From Deltaproteobacteria bacterium (GTDB lineage Bacteria > Desulfobacterota > Binatia > UBA9968): a DNA stretch of 5,770 bases. Each line of letters begins with the position of its first letter. Position 1 is the stretch's first letter. Positions 1 through 4,981 of the stretch are shown here, piece after piece. A program made the translations under genes and the position numbers. The notes under the pieces are model-generated. The model was given only the letters and a program-made list of their open reading frames with translations. It did no database searches and had not been told where the DNA came from. The stretch covers positions 1-5,770 of the forward strand of contig JACPDC010000129.1 in the NCBI GenBank assembly GCA_016184235.1. The letters are read 5' to 3'.

Positions 1-1
1 T

Positions 2-1174
2 ATTTTCTCCTTCATCGCCATGTATTACCTCCAGCTCACCTCCAACATCATGTCCCTGGGCGGCATCGCGATCGCCATCGGCGCCATGGTGGACGCGGCC
101 ATCGTCATGGTCGAGAACGCGCACAAACGGCTGGAGCGGTGGGAGGCCGAGGGAGGCAAAGGAAGCCGGCACCAGGTGATCATCGAGGCCGCAAAGGAGG
201 TGGGAAAGCCGCTCTTTTATTCCCTGCTCATCATCACAGTCTCTTTCCTGCCGGTCTTCACGCTTGAGGCTCAGGAGGGAAGGCTCTTCAAGCCGCTCGC
301 CTTCACCAAGACCTTCGCGATGTTTTTCGCCTCCTTCCTCTCCATAACCCTGGCTCCCGTGCTTATGGTCCTCCTGATCCGCGGCCGCATCCATCCCGAG
401 GCCAGGAATCCGGTGAACCGTTTTCTGATCGCGCTTTACCTCCCGGTGGTCGAGTGGGTGCTGCGATTCAAGAAAAGCACCATCGTCCTCGCGGTAGGCG
501 CGATGATCCTCACGCTTCCCGCCTTCCAGCGGCTGGGCTCCGAATTCATGCCGCCGCTGAACGAAGGGATCCTATTCTACATGCCGACGACGCTGCCGGG
601 AATTTCGGTGACCCAGGCGGCAAGGCTGCTGCAGATACAGGACAGGATCTTAAAGAGCTTTCCCGAGGTCGACTGGGTCTTCGGCAAGGCAGGCAGGGCG
701 GAAACCTCGACGGATCCGGCGCCATTCAGCATGGGGGAGACGACGGTGGTGCTCAAGCCCGAGTCGCAATGGCGGCAGCTTCCGGCAGACCGCTCCGGAT
801 GGCCGGCGCCGCTGAGACCGATCGGCGATCTCCTGCTCGGAAAAAGCCGTCCTATCACCTGGGAGGAGCTCGTGGCCGAGATGGACAAGGCGCTGCGTCT
901 TCCCGGCGTGGCCAACGCCTGGACCATGCCGATCAAGAACCGCATCGACATGCTTTCCACCGGCATCCGCACGCCGGTGGGCATCAAGATCTTCGGCCCG
1001 GATCTGCAAAAAATCGAGGAGATCGGCAAGCACCTGGAGATGGTGCTCCAAACCGTCCCGGGGACGCGCACGGTCTACGCCGAGCGGGTGACCGGCGGCT
1101 ACTACCTCGCTCGGCGATGTCGAGATGATGATCGAGACCGCCATCGGCGGGGAGAGCATCACTACGACTGTTGA
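2..1174 (+). pseudogene. cusA: CusA/CzcA-family heavy-metal RND efflux pump, N-proximal piece (cut by window start, frame broken near 1108)
   Basis: Inner-membrane proton/metal antiporter subunit of a tripartite CusCBA/CzcCBA-type exporter, which moves Cu+/Ag+ or divalent metals out through the envelope. The frame is already open at base 2, so the true start lies upstream; the ATG at 20 is internal. Seen: the transmembrane segment GAMVDAAIVMVENAHK, whose first Asp (92-94) matches the proton-relay Asp (D405 in E. coli CusA, from memory); further hydrophobic helices; then porter-domain motifs LNEGILFYMPTTLPGIS, FSMGETT (Met at 731-733) and NRIDMLSTG (Met at 950-952). Those two methionines correspond to periplasmic metal-site methionines in CusA, which favours Cu/Ag over Zn/Co/Cd, but this alignment is from memory. 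Homology runs through VYAERVTGGYYL (to 1108); the residues after it, to the stop at 1172-1174, are out-of-frame noise. The gene continues in the next frame (see 1125-2078). Family membership is certain; the metal is inferred. Confidence 0.9.
1104..1113 (+). other. Deletion/frameshift junction inside the RND gene
   Basis: Upstream the frame reads GGYYL and downstream SLGDVEMM. In CusA homologues about 14 residues of the type D-x-x-I-x-R-x-x-A-A-R-Y-G-L lie between these two motifs. The frame change requires a loss of 3n+2 bases, and 41 nt fits both the missing residue count and the shift. This is therefore a short internal deletion, not a one-base sequencing slip. It may be a real mutation, for example slippage between short repeats such as the CTCG-like bases at the joint, or an assembly error. 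The expected length is remembered from the family, not computed. Confidence 0.8.
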
Positions 1175-2078
1175 AGGCAGAGAACGCTATCCGGTCAGCG
1201 TGCGCTACGCGAGGGAATTGCGGGACGATGTAGACCAGCTCAACCGGGTGCTGGTCCCGACCATGAACGGCGCGCAAATCCCCCTGGGACAGCTGGCGGA
1301 CATTCGCCTCACGACCGGCCCTTCCATGATCCGGGACGAGGACGCCCAGCTCTCGGGCTATGTCTACGTGGATATGGTGGGACGGGACATCGGCGGATAC
1401 GTCGAAGAGGCGAAGAGAAAAGTCGCCGCGCAGGTTCAGGTCCCCACCGGTTATACGCTCTCCTGGAGCGGCCAATACGAGTACATGGAGCGGGCCAAGG
1501 AGCGGCTCGCCTATGTCGTTCCCCTTACCCTGTTGATTATCTTCGTGCTGCTCTACATGAACTTCCAATCCGTGGCGAAGAGCTTCATCGTCCTCCTCTC
1601 CGTCCCCTTCTCCATGGTCGGCGCGGTCTGGCTGCTCTACTTCCTCGGCTACAACTTGAGCGTGGCGGTCTGGGTGGGAATCATCGCTCTGGCGGGCGTG
1701 GCCGCGGAAACCGGCGTCGTCATGATCGTCTATCTGGACGAGGTCTATGAGAGAAGGCTGCGCGAGGGTCTCATGTCCAGCACAGGAGACCTCTATCAGG
1801 CGATCATTGAAGGGGCGGCGCAGCGCGTCCGGCCGAAGATGATGACCGTCACGGCGATCATGGCGGGTCTGCTCCCGATCATGTGGTCGCACGGAAGCGG
1901 CGCCGACGTGATGAAGCGGATCGCCGCGCCGATGATCGGCGGCATGGTGACGTCTACTGTTTTGACCCTGGCGGTCATTCCGGCCATCTACGCCCTGTGG
2001 AGGGCCTGGGGAATGAAGCACTCGGCGAGAGGCAGCGGTCTCGCTGGTGGTAGGTCTGAGCGCTGGACTTTGAAGTGA
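1125..2078 (+). pseudogene. cusA: CusA/CzcA-family RND efflux pump, C-proximal piece (same gene, shifted frame)
   Basis: Continuation of the RND pump in a frame shifted by one. Homology begins upstream of the first ATG: from 1107 the frame reads SLGDVE and then MMIETAIGG, the usual sequence after the porter-domain break, so the ATG at 1125 is probably not a real start. Seen: TVEGRERYPVSVRYARELRDD, TTGPSMIRDE, then the C-terminal bundle of hydrophobic helices with ALAGVAAETGVVM (Glu at 1707-1709) and RVRPKMMT (Lys at 1836-1838). These match E939 and K984 of the E. coli CusA proton relay, so the catalytic residues in this half are intact. It ends with RIAAPMIGGM, a last helix and a short hydrophilic tail, the normal C terminus. 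Neither half would form a working pump alone. A PII-like gene follows after 23 nt, suggesting cotranscription. Confidence 0.88.
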
Positions 2079-2091
2079 GCTTTATTCTTAC

Positions 2092-2096
2092 GGAGG
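2092..2096 (+). promoter_or_regulatory. Ribosome binding site deciding the PII-like start
   Basis: GGAGG lies 5 nt before the ATG at 2102. It favours that start over the upstream in-frame GTG at 2075, which would add nine residues not found in PII proteins. Confidence 0.7.
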
Positions 2097-2101
2097 CTCG
2101 T

Positions 2102-2413
2102 ATGAAGATGATATGGGCAGTCGTGCGCTGGGATCGGGTGGATGGCATCGTGCAATCCCTCAAGGCCACCGGGGTCGGCGGCTGCACTGTCAGCCGCTGT
2201 AGAGGCTATGGCAAGGAGTGGCACCCTTATGAACCAGCGATTCACGGGGGGCACGAGCGGCTCGAGATCGTGGTCGAAGATGAACAGGTTAACGCCGTCA
2301 TCGACAAGATTGTTCGGCAGGCCAAGACCTCATTAGTCGGGGATGGCCTTATCGGGGTTCTCGATTTGGAAAGGATAATCGAGATTAAGAATCATATCCC
2401 AAGACCATCTTGA
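2102..2413 (+). CDS. Divergent PII-superfamily protein linked to metal efflux (PII-NG-like)
   Basis: A 103-residue cytoplasmic protein of the trimeric PII (GlnB/GlnK) fold. Seen: the N-terminal strand MKMIWAVVRWDRVDGIVQSL, GVGGCTVSRCRGYGKE leading into the T-loop, LEIVVEDEQVNAVIDKIVRQAKT and the B-loop VGDGLIGVLDLERIIEI. It aligns with E. coli GlnB without gaps up to residue 39, then has a T-loop about 7 residues shorter with no counterpart of the uridylylated Tyr51. Several ligand residues differ: Gln39 is Glu39, Lys58 is His51, Lys90 is Leu83, Arg101 is Glu94 and Arg103 is Lys96. Classical ATP/2-oxoglutarate sensing is therefore doubtful. A PII subgroup called PII-NG is known to be encoded beside CzcA/CusA-type pumps, and this context fits it. 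The start ATG has GGAGG at 2092-2096, 5 nt upstream; an in-frame GTG at 2075, overlapping the pump stop as GTGA, is less likely. Suggested role (inference): regulates the pump or signals metal stress. Confidence 0.85.
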   Translation: MKMIWAVVRWDRVDGIVQSLKATGVGGCTVSRCRGYGKEWHPYEPAIHGGHERLEIVVEDEQVNAVIDKIVRQAKTSLVGDGLIGVLDLERIIEIKNHIPRPS

Positions 2414-2489
2414 CGAAATCAAAGGAGCGGCTCCGGCGTTTAGTGATGGCGAGTTGGAGTCCGGTAAAAACTGTGAGAGGTGCGGATCC

Positions 2490-3335
2490 GTGACACACAG
2501 CGAAAAACAAAGGGTTGTGAAAATTTATTTCCATCTCGCTCTCATAATATGGCTATGGTTGCCCGGATGGGTAGAGGCGCAGATGGGTCCCGGTCGAAGT
2601 CCGATCGCGCAGACCCAGGAAATGGGCGAATGGACCATGGAGCATCCGGTCGTCACCCCGCCGTTTTACCATGAACGGACTTTCCACGTGGTATCGGGAT
2701 TGGTTGCGGCTGCGGTCGTTGTTCTTGTCTATCGTATCGTCCGGAGACGCCGGCAGAGAAACAACTGCCCGGTAGATTTTGTCAACGAGGCTGTTCTGGT
2801 GGTGGACCTTGTCGATTCCACTTATCTTGCCACGCATTACGGCGACGGCATGGCCATGCGGGCAAAGAACGTTCTGAAAGATCGGATACTTCAAAGGGCC
2901 GACGCCCGTGGGCTCTCTTTTGTCGAGAATATCGGCGATGGCTATTTTATGACTTTTCCCTCCGTTGAGGCCGCCGTCGATATTGCCGCCGAATTGGTCC
3001 GGGACTTAAAGAACCACCCCGAGGAGCTCGCTTCGGAGCTGCCCCTTGATGTCCGGGTCGGCATAAGCTATGGCGAGATCCTCGTCGACCCACGGGGAGG
3101 ACGCCATGGAACAGCGATCAACAAAGCCTTCCGTCTGGAGGGCCTTTCCGCTGAAAGCTTTACGAGGGTAGAGGGTGAGGAGGGGCCGAAGGAGATCGCT
3201 GACCGCAATCGAATCTTCCTGGACGAAGAGGCGGTGCGGGAATTGAACCCTTCAGCGGTTCCTTTGCGCTCCGTGGGCTTTTGCGCCCTCAAGGGCTTTT
3301 CCGGCTTGCACCGCGTCTTTGAGGTGCTCCCTTAA
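2490..3335 (+). CDS. Membrane-anchored class III nucleotidyl (adenylate/guanylate) cyclase
   Basis: Predicted 281-residue enzyme making a cyclic nucleotide from NTP in the cytoplasm. Order: a signal-peptide-like or first membrane segment (about 11-30, ending VEA before Q31), a short periplasmic stretch (about 31-66) with Met32, 45, 50 and His52, 61, 66, one transmembrane helix (about 67-84) followed by RRRRQR, then a class III cyclase homology domain to the C terminus. Active-site residues seen: metal Asp106 (VVDLVDST) and Asp150 (ENIGDGYFMTF), transition-state Asn211 and Arg215 (INKAFRLEG). Substrate positions are unusual: Glu146 where adenylate cyclases have Lys, as in guanylate cyclases, and Gly204 where Asp/Thr or Cys is usual. 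The enzyme looks active but its product is uncertain. Start: GTG at 2490 with GAGAGG at 2475-2480; a TTG at 2454 or GTG at 2517 are alternatives, as no in-frame ATG precedes the domain. It sits between the PII-like gene and the YHS gene, probably in one operon. Confidence 0.82.
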   Translation: MTHSEKQRVVKIYFHLALIIWLWLPGWVEAQMGPGRSPIAQTQEMGEWTMEHPVVTPPFYHERTFHVVSGLVAAAVVVLVYRIVRRRRQRNNCPVDFVNEAVLVVDLVDSTYLATHYGDGMAMRAKNVLKDRILQRADARGLSFVENIGDGYFMTFPSVEAAVDIAAELVRDLKNHPEELASELPLDVRVGISYGEILVDPRGGRHGTAINKAFRLEGLSAESFTRVEGEEGPKEIADRNRIFLDEEAVRELNPSAVPLRSVGFCALKGFSGLHRVFEVLP

Positions 3336-3372
3336 GGTGGGTACGGCCAATTCATACGAAGGAGGTGCAAAA

Positions 3373-3516
3373 ATGGCGAAGGACCCGGTCTGCGGCATGG
3401 AAGTAGACGAGAAAAAGGCAGCTGCAACCCTGGTGTATAAAGACCAGACCTTTTGTTTCTGCACCGAAGCCTGCAAACGCGCATTCGAGAAGGACCCGCA
3501 AAAGTATAGCGCTTAA
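3373..3516 (+). CDS. YHS-domain metal-binding miniprotein (first copy)
   Basis: A 47-residue protein that is essentially one YHS domain. Seen: DPVCGMEV near the N terminus (Cys6), a Tyr/Phe strand (YKDQTFCFC), then CTEACKRAFEKDPQKY, the standard ending with two spaced cysteines and F-x-x-D/E-P-x-K-Y. YHS domains are cysteine-containing metal-binding modules often found free-standing next to, or fused to, copper P-type ATPases. A role as a small cytoplasmic metal carrier or buffer is inferred; there is no signal peptide. The start is fixed by GGAGG at 3361-3365, 7 nt before ATG; the frame stays open further upstream but that part has no YHS similarity. It lies 37 nt after the cyclase and is probably the last gene of that unit. 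It is closely similar to the second YHS protein at 4982, with one K/R change in the first 19 residues. Confidence 0.9.
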   Translation: MAKDPVCGMEVDEKKAAATLVYKDQTFCFCTEACKRAFEKDPQKYSA

Positions 3517-3540
3517 TCGGTATCAGCGCTTGCGCTTTGT

Positions 3541-3572
3541 AGGTTTCGTAAAACCTGCTGAAAAGCATTTTT
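3541..3572 (+). terminator. Possible weak intrinsic terminator after the first YHS gene
   Basis: AGGTTT-CGTA-AAACCT forms a 6-bp hairpin (3541-3556). It overlaps by one base TGCT-GAAA-AGCA, a 4-bp stem with a GNRA loop (3556-3567), directly followed by TTTTT (3568-3572). The position, 25 nt after the YHS stop, suits a terminator, but both stems are short and weak, so termination efficiency is doubtful. Confidence 0.35.
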
Positions 3573-3678
3573 CCCAAACCTGCGACTTTTTCCTGGTTTC
3601 CTCTCATACCTGAGAAGTAAAGAATCCAAGATAAGCCGTCCTATCTGGACAAGTCGCTGGTGTTTCTACGGTTTTTCC

Positions 3679-3707
3679 TTTGCATTGTATTGGCATGATT
3701 TTGGCAT
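3679..3707 (+). repeat. Three 11-bp-phased TTkGCAT direct repeats
   Basis: TTTGCAT (3679-3685), TTGGCAT (3690-3696) and TTGGCAT (3701-3707) recur with an exact 11-bp period, about one helical turn. The middle copy coincides with the proposed -35 box. Such phasing is typical of tandem sites for OmpR/PhoB-type regulators, which is an inference here. Confidence 0.5.
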
Positions 3708-3718
3708 TACTTCGTAAT
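3690..3718 (+). promoter_or_regulatory. Candidate sigma70 promoter of the MarR-family gene
   Basis: TTGGCA (3690-3695, 5 of 6 to TTGACA) lies 17 bp from CGTAAT (3713-3718, 4 of 6 to TATAAT, including the final T). Transcription would start near 3725, leaving a leader of only about 14 nt. This agrees with the absence of a visible Shine-Dalgarno sequence before the ATG at 3739. Confidence 0.5.
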
Positions 3719-3739
3719 CAGAAATATTCGGTTTACGAA
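3706..3739 (+). promoter_or_regulatory. Candidate operator: nested inverted repeats over the -10 box and start codon
   Basis: ATTAC-TTC-GTAAT (3706-3718) is a perfect 5-bp palindrome that contains the proposed -10 box. Overlapping it, TTCGTAA (3711-3717) pairs as an inverted repeat with TTACGAA (3733-3739), with centres 22 bp apart, about two helical turns. The second arm touches the MarR start codon. This placement is what autorepression by a dimeric winged-helix regulator would look like. No binding evidence exists in the sequence itself. Confidence 0.45.
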
Positions 3740-4182
3740 TGAAACCAAAAAAACTGAGCGATAAGTTGAACCTGTTCGATCAGTACCTCCATGCGCTGGT
3801 CAAGCGTTTTTACCTCAGACCCACTCTGGATGGTGCCGGTCAGGAACTCAGCGCCAGTGAGTTGTTCGCCTGTCGGACTTTGGGGAGGAAGGGGACATGC
3901 ACGATGACGGAGTTGGCCAAGGAATGCAACTTGGTCATGAGCAGCACGACGGGCGTCGTGGACCGGCTGGTTGACAGGGGATACGTGAAGCGGACTCGAA
4001 ATGACGAAGAGGACCGAAGGAAGGTTTTTGTGGAGCTCGACCGAAAAGGGGAAAAGATCTACCAGGAGCTCCTGGAGTCGGAGATGGAGACGATCATTAC
4101 GGTGATGGACGCGCTCAAGCCGGCGGAGCAAGATGCCTTGCTTCATGCGCTGGGCAAGGCCGTGGGCGCGTGGGAAAAGTGA
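3739..4182 (+). CDS. MarR-family winged-helix transcriptional regulator
   Basis: A 147-residue dimeric DNA-binding protein, normal length for MarR. Seen: N-terminal helix (about 5-26), LSASELFACRTLGRKGTCTMTELAKECN leading into the recognition helix around MSSTTGVVDRLVDRG (67-81), the wing VKRTRNDEEDRRKVFVEL with the family D-x-R-[RK] pattern (92-95), then long C-terminal dimerisation helices (about 101-146). Three cysteines (45, 54, 63) lie in or beside the DNA-binding domain and could sense metal or oxidation; this is a guess. The ATG at 3739 has no clear Shine-Dalgarno sequence and partly overlaps an inverted repeat. It is the first gene of block 2; the next gene starts 68 nt downstream. 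Likely autoregulated and a controller of the genes after it, by position; its ligand is unknown. Confidence 0.9.
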   Translation: MKPKKLSDKLNLFDQYLHALVKRFYLRPTLDGAGQELSASELFACRTLGRKGTCTMTELAKECNLVMSSTTGVVDRLVDRGYVKRTRNDEEDRRKVFVELDRKGEKIYQELLESEMETIITVMDALKPAEQDALLHALGKAVGAWEK

Positions 4183-4194
4183 CTCTTGCGCCCA
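4163..4194 (+). other. Hairpin across the MarR stop codon
   Basis: TGGGCGC (4163-4169) and GCGCCCA (4188-4194) form a perfect 7-bp GC-rich stem around an 18-nt loop containing the TGA stop (4180-4182). No T-run follows, so it is not a standard intrinsic terminator; it may stabilise or attenuate the transcript between the MarR gene and the miniprotein gene, or be chance. Confidence 0.3.
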
Positions 4195-4250
4195 GATACT
4201 CTGAATAATTGATATTTTGGCAAGGGAACTAACTGCGTAGGGGGTGCAAA

Positions 4251-4412
4251 ATGGCTGAGTTTTTAGCTAACAACTGGTTTTGGGTGGTTCTGGTTCTTCT
4301 TTTTGTCGGTATGCACAGCTTCGGCGGGGGCTGCTGTGGCGTGGGGCGTCGCCAGCGCAAGAAGAACGTGGAGGCGGATGACCCGGAGGACGGGAGAAAG
4401 AGCTGCCACTGA
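4251..4412 (+). CDS. Small one-helix membrane protein with Cys/His tail (DUF2933-like)
   Basis: A 53-residue protein. Seen: MAEFLANNWFW followed by a single hydrophobic helix (about 9-21, VVLVLLFVGM), then HSFGGGCCGVG, a basic stretch RRQRKK, an acidic stretch and a final SCH. The pattern NNWFW, hydrophobic helix, M-H-x-F-G, glycine-rich resembles small membrane proteins of the DUF2933 type that accompany copper/silver resistance genes; the family link is from memory and unproven. His22, Cys28, Cys29, Cys52 and His53 are plausible soft-metal ligands. The RBS is a GGGGG run (4240-4244 area) about 6 nt before ATG. The basic residues after the helix suggest that the C-terminal tail is cytoplasmic, by the positive-inside rule. 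It lies between the MarR and Rieske genes; the longer overlapping frame starting at 4303 is not the gene. Confidence 0.7.
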   Translation: MAEFLANNWFWVVLVLLFVGMHSFGGGCCGVGRRQRKKNVEADDPEDGRKSCH

Positions 4413-4515
4413 GGTAGGGCTATACCTGACGGAGTCGTACTCGAGCTGTCGCATGGGGTACCACGGCGTCAATGAGCGCCTGGCCTGCAAACGAAAAGAA
4501 AGGGGGTAAGGAACC

Positions 4516-4956
4516 ATGAACGGCAAAGTAAGCCGGAGGCATTTTTTGGACTGGTTCCTGAATACCACCGCAGGAACGTTTTTCCTGTCCGTATTTTATC
4601 CAGTGGCCCGCTACTTGGTTCCCCCAAAACTGGAAGAGTCCGCGGCAAGGACCGTCACTCTTCCTCTGAAGCCACAAGAAGTGAAGCCCAATTCGGGACA
4701 GATCTTTAAGTTTGGGAGCCAACCGGGGATCTTGGTGCGAACTCAAGAAGGAGATCTAAGGGCCTTTACCGCCATCTGCACACATCTTGCCTGCACCGTG
4801 CAATACCGGCCGGATCTCGGCCATATCTGGTGCGCCTGCCACAATGGCCATTACGACCTGACCGGCAAGAACATCGCGGGGCCGCCCCCGAGGCCATTGG
4901 AACCATACACGGTTAACGCGCGTGGAGACACCATCGTGGTGAGTAAGGCCGCATGA
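4516..4956 (+). CDS. Tat-exported, membrane-anchored Rieske [2Fe-2S] protein
   Basis: A 146-residue electron-transfer protein of the QcrA/PetC type. Seen: SRRHFL at 6-11, a Tat twin-arginine motif, followed by a hydrophobic segment (about 14-34) that is probably an uncleaved anchor; the soluble domain carries box I CTHLAC (Cys88, His90; Cys93) and box II CACHNGHYD (Cys106, His109; Cys108). Cys88/His90/Cys106/His109 bind the cluster and Cys93-Cys108 would form the disulfide of bc1/b6f-type Rieske proteins. The Pro loop GPPPRPL (122-128) is present. The Ser that hydrogen-bonds the cluster in high-potential forms is Gly111, while the Tyr (Tyr113) is kept, suggesting a lower potential, as in menaquinol systems. 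No cytochrome b gene follows; the next gene is a YHS protein 25 nt away. Its role in this metal locus is unknown: quinol-linked electron transfer or a link to copper redox chemistry are possibilities. Confidence 0.92.
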   Translation: MNGKVSRRHFLDWFLNTTAGTFFLSVFYPVARYLVPPKLEESAARTVTLPLKPQEVKPNSGQIFKFGSQPGILVRTQEGDLRAFTAICTHLACTVQYRPDLGHIWCACHNGHYDLTGKNIAGPPPRPLEPYTVNARGDTIVVSKAA

Positions 4957-4966
4957 TATCGGGAAA

Positions 4967-4973
4967 AAGGAGG
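4967..4973 (+). promoter_or_regulatory. Ribosome binding site of the second YHS gene
   Basis: AAGGAGG lies 8 nt before ATG at 4982, a near-perfect Shine-Dalgarno sequence for this short gene. An out-of-frame ATG at 4975 is too close and leads to only a short frame. Confidence 0.75.
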
Positions 4974-4981
4974 AATGAATC

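Larger units (their letters stand above)
3517..3738 (+). other. AT-rich intergenic control region between the two blocks
   Basis: A 222-nt gap, clearly richer in A/T than the flanking genes and with no convincing ORF. It holds, in order: AGCGC-TT-GCGCT (3525-3536), the overlapping hairpins at 3541-3572, an AAACCTGC direct repeat (3551-3558 and 3576-3583), three phased TTkGCAT repeats (3679-3707), a sigma70-like promoter (3690-3718), and palindromes around 3706-3739. It most likely contains the end of the block 1 transcript and the promoter of the MarR gene. Confidence 0.6.

Noticed and set aside
454..1128. 224-codon plus-strand frame inside the RND gene
   Set aside because: It is out of frame with clear CusA homology and its translation has no family resemblance.
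984..2021. 345-codon open frame on the minus strand
   Set aside because: It lies fully antisense to the RND gene, has biased, low-complexity His/Asp/Arg-rich composition and no recognisable domain; GC-rich coding DNA often produces such shadows.
2075..2101. Upstream GTG start for the PII-like gene, overlapping the pump stop as GTGA
   Set aside because: The extra residues are not PII-like and GGAGG sits right before the ATG at 2102. Coupling cannot be ruled out.
2446..2493. 15-codon leader ORF whose TGA overlaps the cyclase GTG start as GTGA
   Set aside because: The only GGAG nearby (2424-2427) is about 18 nt from its ATG, too far, and the peptide is unremarkable. The overlap does mildly support the GTG at 2490.
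3525..3536. AGCGC-TT-GCGCT hairpin just after the first YHS gene
   Set aside because: The loop is only 2 nt and no T-run follows beyond TTGT, so it is not a convincing terminator.
3691..3706. Sigma54-like element TGGCAT-N6-TGGCA
   Set aside because: GG and GC have the right 12-bp spacing, but two consensus bases differ and the match is a by-product of the 11-bp direct repeats; a sigma70 promoter fits at least as well.
4303..4509. 68-codon frame overlapping the membrane miniprotein
   Set aside because: No Shine-Dalgarno sequence and an Arg/Ala-rich translation; the frame from 4251 has a good RBS and a membrane helix.
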